Assembly (NCBI GenBank): GCA_910585285.1
Contig: CAJUDL010000044.1
Span: forward strand, 1 to 29,312
DNA: 29,312 bases
Direction: 5' to 3'
From: an uncultured Muribaculaceae bacterium
Lineage (GTDB): Bacteria > Bacteroidota > Bacteroidia > Bacteroidales > Muribaculaceae
Part shown: positions 1 through 6,409 of the stretch, in pieces
Layout of the letters: each line of letters opens with the position of its first letter
Numbering within the stretch: the first letter of the stretch is position 1
Position numbers and translations under genes: made by a program
The notes under the pieces: model-generated
Told to the model about the DNA's origin: nothing
What the model saw: the letters and a program-made list of their open reading frames with translations, nothing else
The model's database searches: none

Positions 1-988
1 GAGATTCCTCGAAATAGTCGTGACCAGCGGGCACAGGAGTGTGAACCGTATAAAGTGAAGAAGCGCGGACAATCTCAAGAGCCACATTGAAGGGAAGATG
101 ATCTTTCTGCACATAATCCACAAGACGCTGGAGGTTCATCAATGCTGCGTGACCCTCGTTGGCATGATAGAGGTCGGTCTTGATGCCGAGTTTTTCGAGC
201 ATAAGGATACCACCGATGCCAAGAAGATATTCCTGTTTGATACGGTTTTCCCAGTCACCTCCGTAGAGTTTGTGGGTTATCTGACGATCCCATTCTGAAT
301 TCTGGTCGAGATCGGTGTCGAGGAGATAGAGCTTCATGCGGCCAACATTCACGCGCCATACGTGGCTGTATACAACACGACCGGGGTAGGGCACCTCAAG
401 AATCATCGGCTGACCATCCTCTCCGAGCACTGCCTCAATGGGAAGCTGATCGAAGTTCTGGCTCTCATAGTTGGCAATCTGCTGACCGTCGATGGAGAGT
501 GACTGAGAGAAATAGCCGTATTTATAAAGGAAACCGACAGCTGTCATGTCGATGCGTGAGTCTGAAGCCTGTTTGATATAGTCGCCGGCGAGCACACCGA
601 GACCACCGGAATAAATCTTAAGGCAGTTGCAAAGACCATATTCCATAGAGAAATATGACACAGAGGGAAGCTTCTTGTCCATGGGCTGTTTCATGTAGTC
701 CTTGAACATTGCGTAAACCTCTTTGATGCGATCCATCATTGCAGAATCAGAGAGGATCTCCTGATAACGCTCATATGAGAGCTGCTGAAGAAGCATCACG
801 GGATTCTCACCGACCTGACGCCAGAGATCATGGTCAAGGTCACGGAAAAGGCGTTTGCCAGCACTGTTCCATACCCACCAGAGATTCTTCGACATCTCCT
901 CAAGGGGTTTGAGCTCCTTGGGTATCTCAGCGCTTACTGTAATTGTGCGCCAAGCGGGCGCGTTCGTATTGCTAACCTGAAGTTTCAT
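1..988 (-). CDS. glgP: Alpha-glucan (glycogen/maltodextrin) phosphorylase, 5' part only
   Basis: The minus strand reads open from an ATG at 988 to the window edge, giving about 329 residues with the C-terminus missing. The translation starts MKLQVSNTNAPAWRTI and carries features typical of GT35 phosphorylases of the compact Thermotoga-like type: YFSMEYGL near residue 110, GGLGVLAGDY shortly after, and NEGHAALMNL near residue 275. The family uses pyridoxal phosphate and inorganic phosphate to release glucose 1-phosphate from alpha-1,4-glucans. The PLP lysine and the phosphate site lie in the missing C-terminal half. The start is 33 bases downstream of the glycogen synthase stop on the same strand, so the two are probably one glycogen synthesis/turnover operon. 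The family call is firm; glycogen versus maltodextrin preference cannot be told from this part. Confidence 0.9.
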   Translation of the reverse strand, partial: MKLQVSNTNAPAWRTITVSAEIPKELKPLEEMSKNLWWVWNSAGKRLFRDLDHDLWRQVGENPVMLLQQLSYERYQEILSDSAMMDRIKEVYAMFKDYMKQPMDKKLPSVSYFSMEYGLCNCLKIYSGGLGVLAGDYIKQASDSRIDMTAVGFLYKYGYFSQSLSIDGQQIANYESQNFDQLPIEAVLGEDGQPMILEVPYPGRVVYSHVWRVNVGRMKLYLLDTDLDQNSEWDRQITHKLYGGDWENRIKQEYLLGIGGILMLEKLGIKTDLYHANEGHAALMNLQRLVDYVQKDHLPFNVALEIVRASSLYTVHTPVPAGHDYFEES

Positions 989-1021
989 ATATATAATTTT
1001 TATAATATTTTAGTTGGTAAT

Positions 1022-2716
1022 TTATTTTGCTCTTTCTGATGCGCGACGCAATGCAGTGGCAAAGGCTTCATCATAATATTTGATGAAATACTGCCAGTCG
1101 GCTTTCTCTGCAGTGAGGAAAGCTGCGTGGCGAGCTTCCGAACGTGCCACAGGCGATGCATTGTAATAATCAGCCGATGCGGTAGCTATTGCATCGCGCG
1201 ATTCGAAATAATTGCTGTCTTCACGCGACACCACATACACTCCGCATTGGCGCAGCCCATTCTTGAAATTATCGAGCACCCATTGTCCGAAGCCAGCCTT
1301 ATCTGTTGTGACGGTCGGCACACCGAATGCCGTGCTCTCAAGAGGGGTATAGCCCCAGGGTTCATAATAGGAGGGGAAGAGTGTGAGGTCGAATGCGGCA
1401 AGAAGGTCGTAATACGCGATGTTTATTATGCCGTCATGTCCGTCGAGATAACTGGGAACGTATATAACCCTTACTTTATTGAGCTTCCCGGTTGCGCGGA
1501 GTTCGCGGATTCTCACACACACTTCATCCGAGTCTTCGTTGAAGAGGCGGTGGGTGAGGAAATCCGGTGCGGAATTATCGTTACCCTCGAAATCAAGTGT
1601 CATCAGTAGGCTTCCGGAGGGTTCCTTTACCCATCCCGGAACGAGTATGAATGCCAGAGCCTCTGAGCTTTCAGGCAATTGCTCCTCCATTCTAACAATT
1701 GAATCGAGAAAGAGATCGAGACCCTTGTTGCGGTATTCGTGGCGACCGGATGTGGCAACCATAAATGTATTGTCGTCATACTTCTTTCCGGTGAGGGCAG
1801 ATGCCACTCCGAGAAGCCGTTGGCGACCATCTTTGCGGAGTTTGTTGTATTTTGTGGTCTTGGGCACGAAATCCGGTTCGAAGCCGTTAGGTGTCACTAC
1901 TTGCGGACGAATGGCAAGGAGTTGCTCGCATTCCCTTGCTGTGACTTCACTTACGGTTGTAAAACAATCTGCTGCATGTGCGGCTGCCTTTTCGAGAGAA
2001 TGTTTCGACTGCATGTTCAGCTCGGCAGCCATCTGGTCTCCATTATAATTATGGAAATACTCGTAAAGGGGTTTGCCGTTTCCGCAAATGCTGCGCCCTA
2101 TACTTGTTGCGTGGGTCGTGAATATTGTGGCAGCTTCGGGCATTGCCTGCTGGGTGTATAGAAGTCCCATGCCTGTGGTCCATTCATCGAAGTGCGCCAC
2201 GACCTTTCTTTCTTCAATTTTAAGATGATCTGCAAGTGCTTTGATCACGATTGCGGAAGCAACCGCAAATTCACATGATTCATCATAATCTCCATAGGCA
2301 TGAAGGGAGTCGACACCATATTTCTCCCACATTTCGCCATACACCTTATCTATATGGGCTGAAGTCTGCCCCGGATTCACGAGTATAACCTGCGGCGCAC
2401 CCGGGATGTCCCAGCGACCTGTGCGGATTGTGATTCCCCATGGAAGCTTCAATTTTGTGGAAGCGGACTTGAGAATAGATTTTTTCTCCTTAAAATAAGG
2501 TGAAGGATTGTCTTGGCTCCATACATCGGGACCAATAAATACCAAAGTGTCTCCAAATTGTTCTTTCAGCTGACGTGCTTTGGTAGAGAGAACGGCATAA
2601 ATGCCGCCGATCTTATTACAAACTTCCCAGCTGGTTTCTGTCATAAGAGCAATATGCTCCGAAAAGACAGGATTAGATTCAGACCAGGTTGCAGTTTGAT
2701 TCTTTTGGCGTGTCAT
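1022..2716 (-). CDS. Glycogen synthase, GT3 family (eukaryotic-like type)
   Basis: This 564-residue protein matches the short bacterial GT3 glycogen synthases found in Bacteroidetes rather than the GT5 GlgA enzymes. The N-terminal nucleotide-sugar fold has ETSWEVCNKIGGIYAVLSTK (residues 27-46), the GT3 counterpart of the GlgA KxGGL loop. Near the C-terminus the donor-site motif FPSYYEPWGYTPLE lies at about residues 447-460, followed by GVPTVTTDKAGFGQW. The role is elongation of alpha-1,4-glucan in the cytosol; the sugar-nucleotide donor (UDP- or ADP-glucose) cannot be decided here. It is the promoter-proximal gene of the unit with the phosphorylase downstream. A Bacteroidetes-type promoter sits about 120 bases upstream (2837-2867). 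The start MTRQKNQ is the only reasonable one in frame. I leave the symbol blank because glgA usually denotes the GT5 family. Confidence 0.92.
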   Translation of the reverse strand: MTRQKNQTATWSESNPVFSEHIALMTETSWEVCNKIGGIYAVLSTKARQLKEQFGDTLVFIGPDVWSQDNPSPYFKEKKSILKSASTKLKLPWGITIRTGRWDIPGAPQVILVNPGQTSAHIDKVYGEMWEKYGVDSLHAYGDYDESCEFAVASAIVIKALADHLKIEERKVVAHFDEWTTGMGLLYTQQAMPEAATIFTTHATSIGRSICGNGKPLYEYFHNYNGDQMAAELNMQSKHSLEKAAAHAADCFTTVSEVTARECEQLLAIRPQVVTPNGFEPDFVPKTTKYNKLRKDGRQRLLGVASALTGKKYDDNTFMVATSGRHEYRNKGLDLFLDSIVRMEEQLPESSEALAFILVPGWVKEPSGSLLMTLDFEGNDNSAPDFLTHRLFNEDSDEVCVRIRELRATGKLNKVRVIYVPSYLDGHDGIINIAYYDLLAAFDLTLFPSYYEPWGYTPLESTAFGVPTVTTDKAGFGQWVLDNFKNGLRQCGVYVVSREDSNYFESRDAIATASADYYNASPVARSEARHAAFLTAEKADWQYFIKYYDEAFATALRRASERAK

Positions 2717-2836
2717 TAATTTTTACCTTAATAAAATAAGAATTTATAAAGTCTTAAGAGCCACTGCTCCTTGAACTTTTTAAGACAAGTTTGCTTTAAA
2801 ATCCGGTTTTTTCCGTATGAATTTTTCTAACAGATG

Positions 2837-2867
2837 CAAAATTAGTAAAAAGTTAGTAAATGACAAT
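2837..2867 (-). promoter_or_regulatory. Bacteroidetes-type promoter for the glycogen synthase operon
   Basis: Read on the minus strand, TAATTTTG (2844-2837) fits the -7 consensus TAnnTTTG, and ATTG (2867-2864) fits the -33 element with 19 bases between. The predicted transcript start near 2830 gives a leader of about 115 bases before the ATG at 2716. The palindrome at 2892-2944 lies about 25 bases upstream of the -33 element. Confidence 0.6.
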
Positions 2868-2891
2868 AAAATATATGCTAAAATTTTGTCA

Positions 2892-2944
2892 AATAGTGCA
2901 ATATAATGCTCAAAATAATATTTTGAGCATTATATTGCACTATT
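2892..2944. repeat. Perfect 53-base palindrome (26-base arms, 1-base centre)
   Basis: The arm AATAGTGCAATATAATGCTC continues with CAAAATA-type bases to 2917, and its exact reverse complement runs from 2919 to 2944, with a single A at 2918 between them. All 26 pairs match. Only three bases separate it from the terminator hairpin at 2948. Neither side has a long T tract, so it need not be a terminator. It could be a protein-binding palindrome, a cruciform, or a strong RNA hairpin in read-through transcripts. Confidence 0.9.
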
Positions 2945-2947
2945 GAA

Positions 2948-2981
2948 AAAGATTAAGGGCACGATAATGCCCTTAATCTTT
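2948..2981 (-). terminator. Rho-independent terminator of the DUF3127 gene
   Basis: A perfect 14-base stem (AAAGATTAAGGGCA and its complement) encloses a six-base loop. On the minus strand the stem is followed by a run of T within CTTTTTC, and it lies about 43 bases past the DUF3127 stop. The plus-strand side is also T-rich, so it may work weakly both ways. Confidence 0.8.
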
Positions 2982-3023
2982 ATTTGAAATAAAATGTAAA
3001 ATTGTAGGGAATAAGCTGCAATT

Positions 3024-3437
3024 TTAGAATGGAAGGTCATCCGTATCGTTTGATGCAAAGGGATCAGCTGCAGGTGCGGCTGTCGATGCGAACGGATCGG
3101 CGGGAGCTGCAGGTTGAGCAGGAGCTGCGCCAAAAGGTTGAGCTGGTGCGCTCTGAGGCATCTGGGAGGCGCCCATCTCCTGGGCGGCATAGGCACGGAG
3201 GTCGGTATACCAGCGACCATTGAATTCGCGGCTTTCTGCATCTACAGATACTTTATATGATTTACCGGCTTCGAGATGCACTTGATTGATGCGGTCGCCA
3301 AATAGGTCGAATTTTACTTTACGAGGATACTGACCGAATGTCTCAAGCACCCAGCTTTTTTTTCTCCAGGGATTTCCATTGCGAGATGTACCTCCTTCTT
3401 CAGGAAGATCCAATATGATTTTGCCTTCGATTTCCAT
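3024..3437 (-). CDS. DUF3127 OB-fold-like protein with SSB-like C-terminal tip
   Basis: This 137-residue protein has a folded N-terminal part (about residues 1-85) typical of DUF3127, with WRKKSWVLETFGQYPRKVKF and the later FNGRWYTDLRAYAAQ. A low-complexity linker rich in Ala, Pro and Gln follows (about 90-130, with the segment ADPFAS twice). The last residues are DTDDLPF. That layout of compact domain, disordered linker and acidic tip ending in Pro-Phe mirrors bacterial SSB, whose DDDIPF tip recruits repair and replication partners. DUF3127 proteins are common in Bacteroidetes and are of uncertain function; single-stranded DNA binding is my inference. The gene has its own promoter (3552-3583) and terminator, so it appears to be a single-gene unit behind guanine deaminase. 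Confidence 0.85.
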   Translation of the reverse strand: MEIEGKIILDLPEEGGTSRNGNPWRKKSWVLETFGQYPRKVKFDLFGDRINQVHLEAGKSYKVSVDAESREFNGRWYTDLRAYAAQEMGASQMPQSAPAQPFGAAPAQPAAPADPFASTAAPAADPFASNDTDDLPF

Positions 3438-3479
3438 GTTGTTATTATTGAATTAATTGATTTTTAGATGGGAATTTAT

Positions 3480-3518
3480 GGGGCGGGATGGGGCGGAATA
3501 GGGCTGGGTGGGAGAGGG
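3480..3518 (+). other. G-quadruplex-forming tract in the leader of the DUF3127 gene
   Basis: The plus strand has seven runs of three or four G within 39 bases. The tightest group (3501-3518) is GGGCTGGGTGGGAGAGGG, with loops of 2, 1 and 3 bases. It lies between the predicted promoter and the start codon of the minus-strand gene, so the G-rich strand is the transcription template and the RNA is C-rich. Confidence 0.75.
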
Positions 3519-3551
3519 CACTATCGGGCTTTTATCCTGCCAATTGATATG

Positions 3552-3583
3552 CAAAGGTAATCATTAAATATTTAAATTGCAAA
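3552..3583 (-). promoter_or_regulatory. Bacteroidetes-type promoter for the DUF3127 gene
   Basis: On the minus strand TTTG (3583-3580) is followed after exactly 20 bases by TACCTTTG (3559-3552), a full match to the TTTG / TAnnTTTG consensus. The predicted start near 3545 gives a leader of about 105 bases that includes the G-rich tract. The promoter begins 33 bases past the guanine deaminase stop. Confidence 0.75.
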
Positions 3584-3616
3584 TCAGATATCAATGACAT
3601 TCGGATCATCCGCTTA

Positions 3617-5002
3617 TCATAATTCATCGGCGTAGAGGAGCTGTTGGTCTCGTTCGCGGTCGTAGACACGTTTGCCGGCAACGTATGTGGCACGCACAAG
3701 GTTGTCGGGAGAAAGTGTCTGAAGAATAAACATTCTGTCAAGAATGAAATCATTAAACTGCATGCGCCATTTCAGGAAATCGTTGGGTTGCATGTCGAGG
3801 ACAGCAATATCAGCTTCAAAACCCGGTTCAAGAGATCCTATGCGGTCTTCGAGATGGAGAACCTGCGCTCCTCCCTTGGTTGCCATGTAGAAACTTTTAA
3901 GGGCTCCTATGCTTTTCTTTTTGAGCATTCCAACCTTATAAGCTTCATTAAGTTGACGCGGAAGTGAGAAATTTGTACCCGCGCCGACATCCGTGCCAAC
4001 ACCGACTCGGATAGGACGTGTTTCTTTTTTTGCTTCCCAGAATTTGAACATTCCGTCGCCTAAGAAAAGGTTGGAGGACGGACAATGAGCCACACCGCAA
4101 TCATAATCATGAAGCATTTGCCATTCTTCTTCTTTAACGAGACAACAATGGGCAAGTACGGTGCGGTTTCCAAGGAGGTTGTATCTTCTATATATATCGG
4201 TGTAATTTTTAGCCTGTGGATATAATGATAGAGCCCATTCGATCTCATCGTCAGCCTCGTCGAGATGAGTGTGCATATAGACGCCTTTGTCAATATTGTC
4301 CTGGTATAGGCGTCCAGCAAGTTCGAGCTGGCGCGGGGTGCTGGTAGGGGCAAAACGGGGAATCACGGCATACATCTGGCGTCCGCGACCATGCCATTTG
4401 TCGAGGAGTTCGGAAGCAATGGATATAGAACCCTCGGCAGAATGGTCGCGTAGCGATTCCGGAAGATTGCGATCCTGAAGCACTTTACCGGTGATGATGC
4501 GCGTGTTGTATCTTTCTGATTCTTCAAAAAGGGCATCGACAGATGAAGCAAAAGTTGTTGAGAATACATTTGCGGTAGTGGTGCCTTGCCGGAGGATCTG
4601 GGTGAAGAAGAGACGAGCTACGGAATCTGCAAACTCTTTGGAACGGAATCTGGCTTCAGTTGGGAACGTATATTGGTTAAGCCATTTGAGAAGCGTGTCG
4701 CCGAACGATCCGATCATCGGCGACTGCACATAGTGCACGTGTGTGTCGATCATTCCCGGAATGATGACTGCATTTTCATATGTGTCTATATCCTTCAGGT
4801 CCGGATAGAGAGGTGCTATTTCCGAAAAACTGCCGGCAGCGAGAATTTTACCGTCCTGAATCACCACGAGACCGTCAGGAAAATGTGTGTAGCATTTCGA
4901 TTCATCCTCTACAAGAAATGGATCTTCATGAAAAGTGACCATTTCGCCTCGTATTCCTTTAAGAGGGAGGGTGGTGGAGGCTTTTATATGTTGTTTTGTC
5001 AT
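3617..5002 (-). CDS. guaD: Guanine deaminase (amidohydrolase superfamily)
   Basis: The enzyme hydrolyses guanine to xanthine and ammonia in the cytosol. The 461-residue reading has the amidohydrolase zinc ligands in order: PGMIDTHVHY (His88, His90), HTHLDE (His246, Glu249), LAHC (His285), and VGVGTDVGAGTNFSL with Asp338. The HCPSSNLFLGDG stretch and the GTDVGAGTNFS loop are the pattern that separates guanine deaminases from other members of the superfamily. I take the start at 5002 (MTKQHIK). The frame stays open to an ATG at 5044 that would add MFIKYKSTKIKTPT, but those extra residues look like translated AT-rich leader. The gene is divergent from the oxalate operon across about 95 bases in which I found no convincing promoter for either side. 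It could salvage purine nitrogen. Confidence 0.93.
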   Translation of the reverse strand: MTKQHIKASTTLPLKGIRGEMVTFHEDPFLVEDESKCYTHFPDGLVVIQDGKILAAGSFSEIAPLYPDLKDIDTYENAVIIPGMIDTHVHYVQSPMIGSFGDTLLKWLNQYTFPTEARFRSKEFADSVARLFFTQILRQGTTTANVFSTTFASSVDALFEESERYNTRIITGKVLQDRNLPESLRDHSAEGSISIASELLDKWHGRGRQMYAVIPRFAPTSTPRQLELAGRLYQDNIDKGVYMHTHLDEADDEIEWALSLYPQAKNYTDIYRRYNLLGNRTVLAHCCLVKEEEWQMLHDYDCGVAHCPSSNLFLGDGMFKFWEAKKETRPIRVGVGTDVGAGTNFSLPRQLNEAYKVGMLKKKSIGALKSFYMATKGGAQVLHLEDRIGSLEPGFEADIAVLDMQPNDFLKWRMQFNDFILDRMFILQTLSPDNLVRATYVAGKRVYDRERDQQLLYADEL

Positions 5003-5096
5003 GGTCGGAGTTTTTATCTTAGTTGATTTATATTTTATAAACATCTTGGCGTGTCCGTATGTTTTAACGTAAAATCACTTAATTATTATAAATACT

Positions 5097-6398
5097 ATGT
5101 CACAAAACACTGCGCCCCTTGCGGGCATTAAAATTGTAGATTTCACTGCTGTTCAATCAGGTCCCTCTTGTACACAACTTCTTGCATGGCTTGGTGCCGA
5201 TGTCATAAAAATTGAGCGTCCCGGATCGGGCGATGCTACACGTAAAGAACTTCAGTTTGATCCTGATTGTCCCAGCTATTATTTCTTACAGCTGAATTCA
5301 AATAAGAAATCATTGAGCCTTGATGCCGCCACTCCTGACGGGAAAGAGATTCTAACCAAACTTATTAAGGGTTGCGATATATTCGTAGAGAATCTTCATC
5401 CGGGAGCGATGGATAAGTTGGGATTCAGCTGGGAGGTTGTTCATCAGCTTAATCCTCGTTGTATCTACGGAACTATCAAGGGCTTCCCCGCGTCATCAAC
5501 CTATAAGGATCTGAAAGCGTATGAGCCTGTTGCCCAGGTTACTGCGGGTGCAGCTTCAACAACAGGCTGGTGGGAAGGAGATAATGACGTGCCTACACAA
5601 TCAGGAGCTGCGCTTGGCGATTCAAACACAGGTATGCACCTTGCCATCGGTCTTCTTGCAGCATTGCAGCAGCGTGAACGTACCGGAGAAGGAAGTTATG
5701 TCTATCAGTCAATGCACAATGCCTGCCTAAACCTCTGTCGTATCAAAACACGCGATCAGCTAACTCTCGACCGTATCGGATATCTGACTCAGTTCCCGCA
5801 ATATCCTAATGAGAAATTCGGAGATTTTGTGCCGCGTTCCGGTAACCAGGAAGGATCCGGAGTGCTCGGCTGGACTTATAAATGTAAAGGATGGGAGACT
5901 GATCCGAATGCGTATGTATACGTCATTCTTCAACGAGGCAAGAAAGATTTCGAACTTGCATGCAAGGGACTCGGTTTTGAAGACTGGCTGACAAATCCTG
6001 ATTTCAACACCGCTGATGCCCGCGACAAGCATAAACAGGAAATATATGCCCGTATACAGTCTTATACCATCAATAAGACGAAATATGAGGTTACTGCAGA
6101 ACTTTCCAAATTTGGAATACCTGTGGCACCTGTGCTGAATACCAAGGAGATCATGACCGATCAGAACAATTATGATGGAAACACACTCGTGAAGATTGAT
6201 CAGGGTGGAAAGATCGGAACATTCGTCACCGTGGGTGTGCCTTTCACCATCTCGAATTATCAACCAACCTATGGTCCTTGCCCTGAACTTGGCGGAAACA
6301 ATGCAGAGATCCTTTCCTCTCTCGGTTATACTGCCGAGCAGCAAGCCGAATTTGCTAAGAACGGAACAACTGAACCGTTGGCTGACGGTAAAATGTAA
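5097..6398 (+). CDS. frc: Formyl-CoA:oxalate CoA-transferase (class III CoA-transferase)
   Basis: Frc moves CoA from formyl-CoA to oxalate, making the oxalyl-CoA that the next gene's product decarboxylates. The 433-residue length fits the family (Oxalobacter Frc, 428). Family landmarks include IKIERPGSGDATR (residues 38-49), KAYEPVAQVTAGAA, and SGAALGDSNTGMH, where Asp175 corresponds to the catalytic Asp169 of Oxalobacter Frc. VPRSGNQ and GWTYKCKGWETD follow. Two positions differ from my memory of characterised enzymes: the residue matching Trp48 is Glu51, and the glycine loop GGGGQ is replaced by EGSGV (252-256). These could change donor or acceptor choice, so an oxalate CoA-transferase using another acyl-CoA is possible. 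The stop lies 11 bases before oxc, so the two are surely one operon. Confidence 0.92.
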   Translation: MSQNTAPLAGIKIVDFTAVQSGPSCTQLLAWLGADVIKIERPGSGDATRKELQFDPDCPSYYFLQLNSNKKSLSLDAATPDGKEILTKLIKGCDIFVENLHPGAMDKLGFSWEVVHQLNPRCIYGTIKGFPASSTYKDLKAYEPVAQVTAGAASTTGWWEGDNDVPTQSGAALGDSNTGMHLAIGLLAALQQRERTGEGSYVYQSMHNACLNLCRIKTRDQLTLDRIGYLTQFPQYPNEKFGDFVPRSGNQEGSGVLGWTYKCKGWETDPNAYVYVILQRGKKDFELACKGLGFEDWLTNPDFNTADARDKHKQEIYARIQSYTINKTKYEVTAELSKFGIPVAPVLNTKEIMTDQNNYDGNTLVKIDQGGKIGTFVTVGVPFTISNYQPTYGPCPELGGNNAEILSSLGYTAEQQAEFAKNGTTEPLADGKM

Positions 6399-6409
6399 AA
6401 CATAAGGTT

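Larger units (their letters stand above)
2717..3023. other. Intergenic region between DUF3127 gene and glycogen synthase gene
   Basis: This 307-base AT-rich spacer has no credible gene. From the DUF3127 side it holds a terminator hairpin (2948-2981), a perfect 53-base palindrome (2892-2944), the predicted glycogen synthase promoter (2837-2867), and a leader of roughly 115 bases in which I see no recognisable riboswitch. Confidence 0.7.

Noticed and set aside
1479..2048. A 189-codon open frame on the plus strand inside the glycogen synthase gene
   Set aside because: Antisense shadow of a conserved GT3 gene, rich in Arg and Ser as expected of such frames.
2892..2981. Terminal inverted repeats of an insertion sequence
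   Set aside because: The arms are adjacent, no transposase frame lies between or beside them, and the second structure fits a terminator.
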